Source: JBBSHE01 sp038253325 (lineage in GTDB: Bacteria; Actinomycetota; Actinomycetes; Propionibacteriales; Nocardioidaceae). Taken from it: a stretch of DNA of 64,000 nt. How positions within the stretch are numbered: position 1 is the first letter of the stretch; every line of letters starts with the position of its first letter. Below, in pieces: positions 43,656 through 52,527 of this stretch. Below the pieces are notes generated by a model that saw only the letters and a program-made list of their open reading frames with translations, was not told where the DNA came from and did not search any database. The stretch lies in contig JBBSHE010000001.1 in assembly GCA_038253325.1 (NCBI GenBank), positions 62,001 to 126,000 on the forward strand, given 5' to 3'. The translations under genes and the position numbers were made by a program.

Positions 43656-44276
43656 TCAACGGCGCAGGGCGATCGAAAGGGGCGACTGCGTGGCCGCTTG
43701 GGTGATCGCCGCGTCCTGGTCCGCGGTGACGGCGATGACCACGACCGCCCCGTCGGTGCGGTCGTCGACGCTCGGAAGAGCGACGACCGGAGAGTCTGCG
43801 ATGATCAGTTGCGCGGACCCGGCATTGCGTCCGGTGGCGCCGAAGACGGCGATGTGGTCGCCGACTCGCAGTAGCGCGACCGCGGTCCGGTCTGCAATCC
43901 GTACGGGAGCGGCGAGCAGGCCCGGCCCGTACCGCTCGATCAGAGACCCGGCGACGATGCTGACGTCGGTGAGCGGCGTGCCGCCCCGCTGAGGTGACGC
44001 GATCGTCCGGCCGACCAGCGCCGACGGGTGGGCGTAGCTGCCGTCGGGCACCAGATCGGGCGACATCTGCTCGATGCGCAGGTCACCGGGTCGTAGCTCG
44101 GCTCCCGCGGGCAGGTCGCGCGCCGCAATGACGACGCCGGTGGTCGGTGCTGGCGGCGGAGCCAGTTCGTGCAGAGCCGCGAACACCGCTCCGGCGGTCA
44201 ACGCCGACGCGATCAGCCGCCGGTGCCGACGACCGCCACGATCGATCGTCCGCAGAGTACGCCGCAGGTCCACCAT
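43656..44276 (-). CDS. SAF domain (CpaB-like) exported protein
   Basis: 206 residues. Basic N-terminus and one signal/anchor helix (about 20-38), then a SAF domain: TGVVIAARDLPAGAELRPGD, SALVGRTIASPQRGGTPLT. A CpaB/RcpC-like C-terminal part follows (LLRVGDHIAVFGATGR and AVVVIAVTADQDAAI). CpaB proteins belong to Flp/Tad pilus assembly, but no other pilus gene is in the window, so the role is open. It faces the 38-bp repeat array upstream. Confidence 0.85.
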   Translation of the reverse strand: MVDLRRTLRTIDRGGRRHRRLIASALTAGAVFAALHELAPPPAPTTGVVIAARDLPAGAELRPGDLRIEQMSPDLVPDGSYAHPSALVGRTIASPQRGGTPLTDVSIVAGSLIERYGPGLLAAPVRIADRTAVALLRVGDHIAVFGATGRNAGSAQLIIADSPVVALPSVDDRTDGAVVVIAVTADQDAAITQAATQSPLSIALRR

Positions 44277-44378
44277 GCCCGCAGACTAGGCAACTCGGGC
44301 GATCCTCGTGCCCGTCCTCCACAGCCGGCCCCGGGTGCTGGTCCCAGCCGGTGGATGACGACTTGCTGCGGTGAGCTC

Positions 44379-44530
44379 GTAGACCGTGAGCCCGACCTCA
44401 ATGGCTGACGAATCGCGTAGACCGTGAGCCCGACCTCAATGGCTGACGAATCGAGTAGACCGTGAGCCCGACCTCAATGGCTGACGAATCGAGTAGACCG
44501 TGAGCCCGACCTCAATGGCTGACGAATCGA
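44379..44530. repeat. 38-bp tandem repeat, four copies
   Basis: Units starting GTAGACCGTGAGCCCGACC begin at 44379, 44417, 44455 and 44493, almost identical (one C/A difference). They lie between the promoter region of the SAF gene and the 3' end of the FmdB gene. No gene is visible here. Confidence 0.97.
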
Positions 44531-44549
44531 ACCGTATAGCGCTCGGCTC

Positions 44550-44637
44550 GTCAGCCGTTGACATCAGCCCGACGAAGCGGCAGCCGACGGCTTGTCAGCC
44601 GTTGACATCAGCCCGACGAAGCGGCAGCCGACGGCTT
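44550..44637. repeat. 44-bp direct duplication at FmdB 3' end
   Basis: The sequence from 44550 to 44593 is repeated exactly at 44594-44637. The second copy contains the last codons and stop of the fmdB-like gene (stop at 44608-44610), so the first copy is a duplicated gene tail placed downstream of the stop. Confidence 0.93.
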
Positions 44638-45048
44638 GTCCGACGAGGACTTGCCGGACGACGACTTGCCGGACGACGACTTGCCGGACGACGACCTGCC
44701 GGACGAGGACTCTCCGGACGACGATTTGTCGGACGAGGACTCTCCGGACGAGGACTTGCCGGACGAGGACTCGTCCGATGAGGAGCCCGATTTCTTGTCG
44801 GAACCGTTCGACGAGTCTCTCGAGGGCGCACCGGCGGCAGCCTTGTCCGAGCTGTTCGACGACGCGACCGCTTCACGCGAGTCGTTGCGATAGAAGCCCG
44901 AGCCCTTGAAGACCACGCCGACGGCGTTGAACGACTTGCGCAGCCGGCCGCCACAGGCCAGGCACTCGGTCAACGGCTCGTCGCTGAAGTCCTGTCGTGC
45001 CTCGAGTGGCTCACCACAGTCCTTGCAGACGTAGGTGTAGATGGGCAC
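44608..45048 (-). CDS. FmdB-type zinc ribbon protein with Ser-rich repeat tail
   Basis: 146 residues from a GTG at 45048 (GGGAG upstream). The N-terminal 50 residues form the FmdB/CxxC_CXXC zinc ribbon: C8xxC11 and C29xxC32, preceded by PIYTYVC. The remaining two thirds are low-complexity: after SGFYRNDSREAV come about twelve SSSGK/SSSDK/SSSGE pentapeptides encoded by a 15-bp tandem repeat. FmdB ribbons are common small regulatory-type proteins of unclear function. The tail probably varies in length by slippage. Confidence 0.9.
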   Translation of the reverse strand: MPIYTYVCKDCGEPLEARQDFSDEPLTECLACGGRLRKSFNAVGVVFKGSGFYRNDSREAVASSNSSDKAAAGAPSRDSSNGSDKKSGSSSDESSSGKSSSGESSSDKSSSGESSSGRSSSGKSSSGKSSSGKSSSDKPSAAASSG

Positions 45049-45150
45049 GCCCTGCTCCCTTCGCGATGGTCCGGGCCAATTCTGCGGTACGACGGAGCAC
45101 AAACCAAAGTCCCCACATCGGCTCGCTCGAACCCTTTGCGCCGGTCAGCC

Positions 45151-45213
45151 CGCCGAGGTACGCCTTAGCGACCTTCAGAACGCCTGCAGCGGTTGGGTTG
45201 GCGTACCTCGGCG
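45151..45213. repeat. Palindromic repeat, second copy of CGCCGAGGTACGCC family
   Basis: CGCCGAGGTACGCC (45151-45164) and its complement (45200-45213) flank a 35-base loop. The core is the same as in the 22-bp inverted repeat at 40348-40420. Here it lies between two divergent genes, so it is not simply a terminator. Confidence 0.85.
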
Positions 45214-45243
45214 AGGACGCACCCGGTTGCATCAGAGATCGGC

Positions 45244-45492
45244 GTCACGGGAAACCGCAGCACAGGACCGGGGTCACGGGAAACCGCAGCACAGGACCGG
45301 GGTCACGGGAAACCGCAGCACAGGAGCGGCGTCACCGGGCGGCAGCACAGGAGCGGCGTCACCGGGCGGCAGCACAGGGCCGGCGTCACCGGGCGGCAGC
45401 ACAGGATCGGCGTCGCCGGGCGGCAGCACAGGACCGGCGTCACCGGGCGGCAGCACGGGGTCGGGGTCGCCGGGCGGCACAATGTGGACGTG
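45244..45492. repeat. 29-bp x3 then 27-bp x6 tandem repeats before penicillin acylase
   Basis: GTCACGGGAAACCGCAGCAC units begin at 45244, 45273 and 45302 (29 bp). The shorter GTCACCGGGCGGCAGCACAG unit begins at 45331, 45358, 45385, 45412, 45439 and 45466 (27 bp). The 27-bp copies keep reading frame with the following gene, and the last copy includes its likely GTG start. Confidence 0.95.
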
Positions 45493-48051
45493 CCCCGATG
45501 GACCCGCCGACTCACCTGGATGGCGGTCGTCGTGGTCCTGATGGTGCTGGTGGGTCTGGTGACGGTGCGCTGGACCATCCACCGCTCCTTCGCCCAGATG
45601 AACGGCACTATCACCTTGTCGGGCCTGGACGGACCGGTGACGGTCATCCGCGATGGCTGGGGCATTCCGCAGATCTACGCGAGCACGGCAGACGACCTGT
45701 TCTTCGCTCAAGGCTTCGTCCAGGCGCAGGACCGGTTCTTCGAGATGGACTTCCGGCGGCACGTGACCTCCGGGACATTGACCGAGATGTTCGGCCGGGA
45801 TGCGCTGAAGACCGACGAATTCGTACGCACGATGGGCTGGCGACGGGTCGCGACGAAGGAGCTCGGACTCATGAAACCGCAAACCCGCACGTACCTCGAG
45901 GCGTACGCCCACGGCGTGAACGCCTACCTTGCCGGGCGGTCAGGATCGACCCTGTCGCTCGAGTACACCGTGCTCGGACTCGGCGGCCTCGACTACACAC
46001 CCAAGCCGTGGACGCCCGTCGACTCCTTGTCGTGGCTCAAGGCGATGGCGTGGAGCCTTCAGTCCAACACCAGCGACGAGATCGAGCGCGCGATCGACTC
46101 CCAGACGTTGACGACGAGACAGATCGGTCAGCTGTTCCCGGCGTACCCGTACGCCCAGCATCCCGTGATCGTCCGGCAAGGTGGTGTCGTCGACGGCGTG
46201 TACGAGCAGAACGCGACAGGCAACGGCACCCGGCTCCCCAACCGGGTGCGCTACCCCGAGCCCGTGATCGCACAGCTGAAATCGATTCAGCAGATCCAGC
46301 GGCGGATCCCGGGCCTGCTCGGCACCGGAAGCGGACTCGGATCCAACGCGTGGGCCGTGTCCGGAAGGATGACGACGACCGGGAAGCCGATCCTCGCCAA
46401 CGATCCGCATCTCGCGCCGAGCATGCCCGGCATCTGGTACCAGATGGGTCTCCACTGCACGACCGTCGACGCGGCCTGTCCGTTCGACGTCGCCGGCTTC
46501 ACCTTCTCCGGCGTCCCGGGCGTCGTCATCGGCCACAACCGGCGGATCGCGTGGGGTTTCACGAACCTGGAGACGGACACCGCCGACCTGTACCTGGAAA
46601 AGGTCTCGAGCAACGACACGTACCTGTACGCGGGCAGGCAGCTGCCCCTCACGACTCGAACCGAGACGTTCGACATCATGGGCGCGGCCGACCCGGTTCG
46701 GATCACGGTCAGGACGACGCGCGACGGGCCGATCATGTCCGACGTCAGCCCTACCTTCGCCCACGCCGGCAGGGAGGCACCCGTGCGAAAGGACGCAACC
46801 GCGGGAATCCGGTCGCCTGCCCGTGGGAACGGGTATGCCGTCGCCGTGCGCTGGGCGGCGCTCACCCCGGGCAACACCGCCGATGCCGTCTTCGAGTTCG
46901 ACCGGGCCGCTGACTGGAGCGAGTTCCGAAATGCGGCCCGGGACTTCCAGACGCCGAGTCAGAACCTCGTGTACGCCGACGTGGACGGTCATATCGGCTA
47001 CCAGGCGCCCGGCATGATCCCGATCCGTCGGACGGGCGACGGCCGGTGGCCGGTCCCGGGTTGGGATCCGGCGTACGACTGGACCGGTTACATCCCGTTC
47101 GACGCGCTGCCGGACGTGCTCGACCCGAGGGAGGGCTTCGTCTCGACGGCAAACCAGCCGGTCGTCGGCACAAGCTACCCGTACTTCATCGGCAGCTCGG
47201 CCGACTACGGCTATCGCAGCACCCGGATCCGGACATTGCTTCAGTCGAGTGGCGCGCTCGACGTCGCGAAGACGACTCGGATCCAGCTCGACACGTTCAA
47301 CGCGATCGGCCAGGTACTGACCCCGTACCTGCTCAGCATCAAGCTCTCCAGCCACTACGACCGGGCGATCCAGCACGTACTGCGCAGCTGGGACTTCGAC
47401 CAGCCGGCCAGCTCCGCCGGCGCGCTGGCGTTCAACGTGGTTTGGCGTCAGCTGCTTGCGAAGACGTTCCACGATCAGCTGCCTCGCGTGACCTGGCCCG
47501 ACGGCGGCGACCGTTGGTTCGAGGTGATGGAGCGGCTGATCCGTGAACCGAACAGCCGGTGGTGGGACGACGTCACCACGCCCGGGGTTCGCGAGACCCG
47601 CGACCAGATTCTCGAGGTGGCGTTGACAAACGCCCGGGACGAGCTGACGAGGACCGTCTCGCTCGACCCATCACGGTGGCACTGGGGAAGCGTGCACACG
47701 CTGCTGTTGCGCAACCCAACGCTCGGTGCGGACAGCTCGCCGGTCAGGTTCTTGTTCAATCGCGGGCCGTTCGGTGTGCCGGGGGGCCCTTCGATCGTGG
47801 ACGCCACCTCGTGGAACGCACGCCACGGATACCAGGCGACGGCCGTGCCCTCGATGCGGATGGTGGTCTCGCTCGCCGACCTTGACAACTCGGTCTGGGT
47901 GAACCTGACCGGCGCGTCGGGACACGCGTACGACCGGCACTACGACGACCAGACCGCGTTGTGGCTGGACGGGAGGTACTTGCCGTGGGTCTTCACTCGG
48001 TCTGCGGTCGAGCGGAACGCCGCTGCGATCTTGACGCTCAGACCACGATGA
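45484..48051 (+). CDS. Penicillin acylase family N-terminal nucleophile hydrolase
   Basis: 855 residues from the GTG at 45484 (GTG 45490 also possible). One N-terminal membrane segment (about 11-30), then the alpha-chain region with GPVTVIRDGWGIPQIYA and FFAQGFVQAQDRFFEMDFRR. The autocatalytic cleavage site is GSNAWAVSG, with nucleophile S287, followed by LANDPHLAPSMPGIWYQMGL of the beta chain. It matures outside the membrane and hydrolyses amide bonds (beta-lactam side chains, acyl-homoserine lactones or related compounds). Its 3' end overlaps the convergent 5-FCL gene by 14 bp. Confidence 0.93.
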   Translation: MDVPRWTRRLTWMAVVVVLMVLVGLVTVRWTIHRSFAQMNGTITLSGLDGPVTVIRDGWGIPQIYASTADDLFFAQGFVQAQDRFFEMDFRRHVTSGTLTEMFGRDALKTDEFVRTMGWRRVATKELGLMKPQTRTYLEAYAHGVNAYLAGRSGSTLSLEYTVLGLGGLDYTPKPWTPVDSLSWLKAMAWSLQSNTSDEIERAIDSQTLTTRQIGQLFPAYPYAQHPVIVRQGGVVDGVYEQNATGNGTRLPNRVRYPEPVIAQLKSIQQIQRRIPGLLGTGSGLGSNAWAVSGRMTTTGKPILANDPHLAPSMPGIWYQMGLHCTTVDAACPFDVAGFTFSGVPGVVIGHNRRIAWGFTNLETDTADLYLEKVSSNDTYLYAGRQLPLTTRTETFDIMGAADPVRITVRTTRDGPIMSDVSPTFAHAGREAPVRKDATAGIRSPARGNGYAVAVRWAALTPGNTADAVFEFDRAADWSEFRNAARDFQTPSQNLVYADVDGHIGYQAPGMIPIRRTGDGRWPVPGWDPAYDWTGYIPFDALPDVLDPREGFVSTANQPVVGTSYPYFIGSSADYGYRSTRIRTLLQSSGALDVAKTTRIQLDTFNAIGQVLTPYLLSIKLSSHYDRAIQHVLRSWDFDQPASSAGALAFNVVWRQLLAKTFHDQLPRVTWPDGGDRWFEVMERLIREPNSRWWDDVTTPGVRETRDQILEVALTNARDELTRTVSLDPSRWHWGSVHTLLLRNPTLGADSSPVRFLFNRGPFGVPGGPSIVDATSWNARHGYQATAVPSMRMVVSLADLDNSVWVNLTGASGHAYDRHYDDQTALWLDGRYLPWVFTRSAVERNAAAILTLRPR

Positions 48052-48601
48052 CGGCGGTCGGCGTGACGATCCGGTCGACCGGCTGGTCGTGCGGCTCGGC
48101 CGGGACCTCGTCGAGAACCTCGTCGTCGTAGAGCAGCACGCACGCCGGCACGCCGCCTTCTAGCCGGGCGAGCACGCGGTCGTACGACCCCCCGCCGCGC
48201 CCGAGCCGGTGGCCGGACCGGTCGGCTGCCAGGGCCGGACAGACGATGAGGTCGACCGCACAGACGGCGTCGGGGCCGAGCAGCGGACCGCGAGGTTCGC
48301 CGATGCCGAAGCGGTTCGGCTCGACCTTGCCGCGGTCGTCGACCCAGTCGAGGTCGAGGTCGTCGCGCAGGACAGGAACGATGACGGCGATCCGACGCTC
48401 CCGCAGCGCGCAGATCAGAGGCATCGTGTCGGGCTCGTCGGCGCGGGACAGGTACGCCGCAACCCGTACCGCTCCGTCCAGCTCGGGAAACGCCAGCACC
48501 TGGTCGGCCCAGGCAGGTCCGGCGAGCTCGCGCTCGGCCGCGGGACGCGTGCGCCGTGCGTCGGCCAGCCGGCGCCGCAGATCTCGCTTGGTCGCCGACA
48601 T
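48038..48601 (-). CDS. 5-formyltetrahydrofolate cyclo-ligase
   Basis: 187 residues. ATP-dependent conversion of 5-formyl-THF to 5,10-methenyl-THF in the cytosol. The N-terminal basic helix KRDLRRRLADARR, the substrate loop NRFGIGEPRG and the ATP motif GHRLGRGGGSYDRVLARL are all present. It lies head to head with the UDP-glucose pyrophosphorylase gene (36 bp), the arrangement also known next to galU-moeA in mycobacteria. Confidence 0.95.
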   Translation of the reverse strand: MSATKRDLRRRLADARRTRPAAERELAGPAWADQVLAFPELDGAVRVAAYLSRADEPDTMPLICALRERRIAVIVPVLRDDLDLDWVDDRGKVEPNRFGIGEPRGPLLGPDAVCAVDLIVCPALAADRSGHRLGRGGGSYDRVLARLEGGVPACVLLYDDEVLDEVPAEPHDQPVDRIVTPTAVIVV

Positions 48602-48637
48602 CCCGGCAGGCTATCGCGCCGACTACGATGCGAAGCC

Positions 48638-50041
48638 ATGAGCGAAGCGGGCTTCGAAGCGGCGGTCGACAAGATGCGTGCCGACGGTGTGCCGGACCGC
48701 GCCATCGCGGTGTTCGAGCACTACTACCGCGAGCTGGAGGCAGGGAAGACCGGCACGGTCGCCGAGTCCGATGTCTCGCCGCTCTCGGCGCCGATTCGCC
48801 TCACCGACCTGCGGGTCGACGAGACGATGGCGAGAACGGCACTCGACCACACCGTCGTGATCAAGCTGAACGGCGGACTCGGCACGTCGATGGGAATGGC
48901 GAAGGCCAAGTCGCTGCTGGTCGTGCATGGCGGACTCACATTCCTGGACGTCATCGCCGGTCAGATCCAGCACGCCCGCAGGAGGTACGACGCCCGGCTG
49001 CCCGTGGTGTTCATGAACTCGTTCCGCACCCGCGACGACACGCTGGCAGTGCTCAGCCGCTACCCGGACCTGGAGGTCGACGGGCTGCCGCTCGACTTCG
49101 TGCAGAACCGCGAGCCGAAGCTGCTCGCCGACGACCTCACACCGGTGTCGTGGCCGGCCGACCCGGAGCTCGAGTGGTGCCCGCCCGGACACGGGGACCT
49201 CTACACCGCGCTCGAGACGAGTGGCCTGCTCGACCGTTTGCTTGACGCCGGTGTCCGTCGTGCGTTCGTATCCAACGTCGACAACCTCGGTGCGGTCCCC
49301 GATGCTCGGGTCGCCGGCTGGTTCGCCTCGTCCGGAGCTCCCTATGCGTCCGAGGTGGTTCGTCGGACGAGCGCCGATCGCAAGGGTGGCCACCTGGTGG
49401 TCCGCAACCGCGACCATGGGCTGATCCTGCGCGAATCGGCACAGACTCGGCCGGAGGACGAGGCCGCGTTCGGCGATGTCAGCAAGCACCGGTTCTTCCA
49501 CGCCAACAACCTCTGGCTCGACCTCGGCGCGCTCCGCGACCGGCTGCGTGAGACGGCAGGGGTGCTCGGGTTGCCGCTGATCCGCAACGAGAAGACCGTC
49601 GACCCGGCCGATCCGTCGTCGCCGAAGGTGGTCCAGATCGAGACCGCGATGGGATCGGCCGTCGAGGTGTTCAGCGGCGCCCAGGCCATCGAGGTGGACC
49701 GGTCGCGGTTCCTTCCGGTCAAGACGACCAACGACCTGCTCGCGCTGCGTTCGGACGCGTACGACGTGGGGTCCGACTTCGCGGTTGCACTGGCGGCGGG
49801 GCGTCACGACGGCCCGTACGTCGATCTCGACCCCCGGTACTTCAAGCTGGTCGGCGACTTCGACAAGCGCTTCCCCGCCGGACCGCCGTCGTTGCTCGCC
49901 GCCGACGCGTTGGAGGTGGTCGGTGACTGGACATTCGAGCGCGGGGTCGTCGTACGCGGACGCGCTCGGCTGGACGACCGCGAATCCGCGAGCCGGGTGG
50001 TGCCGGCCGGCAGCGTCCTCGGTGACGACCTCGGCCCGTAG
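48638..50041 (+). CDS. UTP-glucose-1-phosphate uridylyltransferase (UDPGP/UGP2 type)
   Basis: 467 residues from the ATG at 48638. It makes UDP-glucose from UTP and glucose-1-phosphate. The nucleotide-binding loop IKLNGGLGTSMGMAKAKSLL (from residue 75), the NSFRTRDDT segment, QNREPKLL and the sugar-phosphate loop VGSDFAV/VKTTNDLLALRSD mark the eukaryote-like UDPGP family rather than the bacterial GalU family. It stands where galU lies in related actinobacterial clusters. Pgm at 40.7 kb supplies its substrate. Confidence 0.94.
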   Translation: MSEAGFEAAVDKMRADGVPDRAIAVFEHYYRELEAGKTGTVAESDVSPLSAPIRLTDLRVDETMARTALDHTVVIKLNGGLGTSMGMAKAKSLLVVHGGLTFLDVIAGQIQHARRRYDARLPVVFMNSFRTRDDTLAVLSRYPDLEVDGLPLDFVQNREPKLLADDLTPVSWPADPELEWCPPGHGDLYTALETSGLLDRLLDAGVRRAFVSNVDNLGAVPDARVAGWFASSGAPYASEVVRRTSADRKGGHLVVRNRDHGLILRESAQTRPEDEAAFGDVSKHRFFHANNLWLDLGALRDRLRETAGVLGLPLIRNEKTVDPADPSSPKVVQIETAMGSAVEVFSGAQAIEVDRSRFLPVKTTNDLLALRSDAYDVGSDFAVALAAGRHDGPYVDLDPRYFKLVGDFDKRFPAGPPSLLAADALEVVGDWTFERGVVVRGRARLDDRESASRVVPAGSVLGDDLGP

Positions 50042-50076
50042 GCTTGGGGGCCCGACCCATCTGGAGACTGGCTCGC

Positions 50077-51297
50077 ATGCGCAGCGTCGATGACCACCTG
50101 GCCCACATCCTCGATGTGGTGCGCCCTCTCCCGCCGTACGAGCAGCCGCTGCTCGAGGCACTCGGCCTTCCGGTGTGCGAGGACGTCGACGCCGGAGTCG
50201 ACTTGCCGAACTTCGACAACTCGGCGATGGACGGCTATGCAGTGCGCGCCGAGGACTGCGCCGGTGCGTCGGTCGAGTCGCCGGTACGCCTGCCGGTGGT
50301 CGGTGAGTCGGCGGCTGGCCAGACGAAGGCGTACGCGCTGTCGCACGGGCAGGCCCTCAAGATCATGACCGGCGCACCCATGCCGACCGGGGCCGATGCG
50401 ATCGTGCCGGTCGAGTGGACCGACGCCGGCATTGCGTCGGTGTCGATCTCTCAGGAGCCTGCCGAGGGACTCCATCTGCGGCGTCGGGGCGAGGACATCC
50501 GCGCAGGTGACCGGGTGCTCGAGGCGGGAACACCGCTCGGGCCGCGGCAGGCAGCGATCCTCGCAGCCACCGGGCGCGCCCGGGTCCGCGCCCGCCCGCG
50601 TCCCCGGGTCGTCGTCATCTCGACCGGCAGTGAGCTGCGCGAGCCGGGTACGCCGCTCGGCTTCGACTCGATCTATGACTCCAACTCGTTTGCGTTGGCG
50701 GCACAGGCTCGGGTGGCCGACGCGATCGCATATCGGGTGGGGATCGTTATCGACGACGCCCGCGAGCTGACCGGGACGTTGTCCGACCAGCTCGTCAGAG
50801 CCGACCTTGTCGTGACGAGCGGTGGTGTCAGCAAGGGGGAGTACGACATCGTGAAGGACGTGCTGAGCCGGCTCGGCACGGTCGAGTTCGTCGAGGTCGG
50901 GATGCAGCCCGGCAAGCCCCAGGGATTCGGCACGATCGGTGAGGACGACACTCCCATCTTCACGCTGCCCGGGAACCCGGTCTCGTCGTACGTGTCGTTC
51001 GAGGTGTTCGTCCTTCCGGCGATCCGGCGGATGATGGGAAAGCTGCCCTATCGGCGTCCGATGGTGCGGGCGCGGTGCGAGGAGGAGCTCAGCTCATCGC
51101 GGGGTCGTCGCCAGTACGCCCGAGGGTTCTTCGAGGTCACCGCACGCGGTGCGTCGGTGCGGCCGGTCGGCGGTCAGGCGTCGCACGTCGTCGGAGGGCT
51201 GGCGCGGTCGAACGCGTTCATCGTGGTCCCCGAGGCAGCCGACCGGGTCGAAGCCGGGTCGATGGTCGACGTCATGGTGCTGGACAGGAACTTCTAG
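50077..51297 (+). CDS. moeA: Molybdopterin molybdotransferase MoeA
   Basis: 406 residues from the ATG at 50077. It inserts molybdate into adenylylated molybdopterin. Conserved elements: LPNFDNSAMDGYAVRAEDC, the MPTGADAIVPVE loop, the MoCF-binding TSGGVSKGEYDIVKDVL and FTLPGNPVSSYVSFEVFVLP. It is the first of three consecutive cofactor genes (moeA, moaC, mog) on this strand, 35 bp after the uridylyltransferase gene. Confidence 0.96.
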   Translation: MRSVDDHLAHILDVVRPLPPYEQPLLEALGLPVCEDVDAGVDLPNFDNSAMDGYAVRAEDCAGASVESPVRLPVVGESAAGQTKAYALSHGQALKIMTGAPMPTGADAIVPVEWTDAGIASVSISQEPAEGLHLRRRGEDIRAGDRVLEAGTPLGPRQAAILAATGRARVRARPRPRVVVISTGSELREPGTPLGFDSIYDSNSFALAAQARVADAIAYRVGIVIDDARELTGTLSDQLVRADLVVTSGGVSKGEYDIVKDVLSRLGTVEFVEVGMQPGKPQGFGTIGEDDTPIFTLPGNPVSSYVSFEVFVLPAIRRMMGKLPYRRPMVRARCEEELSSSRGRRQYARGFFEVTARGASVRPVGGQASHVVGGLARSNAFIVVPEAADRVEAGSMVDVMVLDRNF

Positions 51298-51382
51298 TGG
51301 CGTGGCTCCCAAATGTGTTCGCAGTACGAGCGGCGTCCTGGGCTCGGCGGGCAAGGCGGAGGAACGAGGCATAGCGGTGACT

Positions 51383-51952
51383 ATGGCGAGTGACGACAAC
51401 GCCGCGGGCCAGGATGCAGGGCGTCGCGAGGCGGACAATCATTTGGGAGACACCCCACTGGTGGACACAGGCATCCCCGCGACCGGGCCGAGCCTGTCGC
51501 ACGTCGACGAGCAGGGCGCTGCCCGGATGGTCGATGTCGGCGCCAAGGCGGTCACGGCTCGGGTGGCGACGGCGGCGGGCCGGGTGCTCGTGTCGGCGGA
51601 GGTCATCCGGCTCTTGCATAACGCAGAGATCCCCAAGGGAGACGTCCTCCCGGTCGCGAGGTTGGCCGGGATCATGGGCGCGAAGCGTACGCCGGAGCTG
51701 ATCCCCCTGTGTCACCCGCTGCCGCTGGACTCCGTGTCGGTCGACCTCGTCATCGGCCCGGAGTCGGTCGACATAACCGCGACCGTTCGTACCACGGCCC
51801 GGACCGGCGTGGAGATGGAGGCGCTCACCGCCGTCAGTGTCGCCGCCCTCACGGTGGTCGACATGGTGAAGGCCGTCGACAAGCGTTCCGTGATCTCCGA
51901 CATCCGGGTGCTCGCGAAGTCCGGCGGGCGCAGTGGCGACTGGTCTCGGTGA
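51383..51952 (+). CDS. moaC: Cyclic pyranopterin monophosphate synthase MoaC
   Basis: 189 residues from ATG 51383 (GTG at 51377 is an alternative). It converts the GTP-derived 3',8-cyclo intermediate made by MoaA to cPMP. Signature regions: LSHVDEQGAARMVDVGAKAV, KRTPELIPLCHPLPLDSVSV and VDMVKAVDKRSVISDIRVL, with the catalytic lysine and aspartate in the last. The extra 40-residue N-terminus is unusual. moaA is not in the window. Confidence 0.95.
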   Translation: MASDDNAAGQDAGRREADNHLGDTPLVDTGIPATGPSLSHVDEQGAARMVDVGAKAVTARVATAAGRVLVSAEVIRLLHNAEIPKGDVLPVARLAGIMGAKRTPELIPLCHPLPLDSVSVDLVIGPESVDITATVRTTARTGVEMEALTAVSVAALTVVDMVKAVDKRSVISDIRVLAKSGGRSGDWSR

Positions 51953-51973
51953 CGTGATCGAGATGGGGCCAGT

Positions 51974-52492
51974 GTGGTGAGCCTGGGCGCGGCGGTCGTG
52001 CTGTCGGTGTCCAACCGGGCGGCGGCGGGAGTCTATGCGAACACGACGGGTCCGCGCATCGTGGCCGCCTTACAGGGCTGGGGATTCGCGCCGGTTGCGG
52101 GCCGAGTCGTCCGCGACGGTGAGCCGGTTCGTGGTGCGCTGCTCGAGGCGGTCGCTGCGGGCGCGGCTGTCGTCATCACCACCGGGGGAACCGGGATCAA
52201 CCCGTCGGACGAGACGCCGGAGATGACGCGTGCCGTGATCGACAAGGAGGTCGTCGGGATCGCCGAGGCGATCCGCAGTTACGGGATCGGCAAGGGAATC
52301 GCGACGGCGGCGCTGTCTCGTGGTGTTGCGGGCGTCGCCGGGACGACGCTGATCGTCAACGTGCCCGGCTCCGTCGGAGGTGTCAAGGATGCGCTCGATG
52401 TCCTGGCCGGAGTGCTGGTCCACGCCGTGGAGCAGATCGGTGGGGGCGATCACGTTCGCATCGACGGGCCGGCGTCCGGGAGCAAGTCCTGA
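51974..52492 (+). CDS. MogA/MoaB-family molybdenum cofactor protein
   Basis: 172 residues (GTG at 51974 or 51977). It adenylylates molybdopterin before molybdenum insertion by MoeA. The active-site loop ITTGGTGINPSDETPEMTRA and the C-terminal LIVNVPGSVGGVKDALDVL are typical. It is placed 21 bp after moaC, and together with moeA the late steps of molybdopterin activation are covered. Confidence 0.94.
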   Translation: MVSLGAAVVLSVSNRAAAGVYANTTGPRIVAALQGWGFAPVAGRVVRDGEPVRGALLEAVAAGAAVVITTGGTGINPSDETPEMTRAVIDKEVVGIAEAIRSYGIGKGIATAALSRGVAGVAGTTLIVNVPGSVGGVKDALDVLAGVLVHAVEQIGGGDHVRIDGPASGSKS

Positions 52493-52527
52493 CCCGCGGC
52501 TGGCCGGCCGAGCTGTCGCACGGCAGG

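Noticed and set aside
45244..45492. Possible CRISPR array or coding N-terminus of the acylase
   Set aside because: There are no spacers between units. The frame is open through the repeats, but a membrane anchor directly after GTG 45484 makes that the natural start.
45940..47472. 510-codon minus-strand open frame
   Set aside because: Antisense to the penicillin acylase, whose nucleophile and other motifs are intact; no motif in the antisense product.
48623..50161. 512-codon minus-strand open frame
   Set aside because: Antisense shadow of the UDP-glucose pyrophosphorylase gene, with no recognisable domain.
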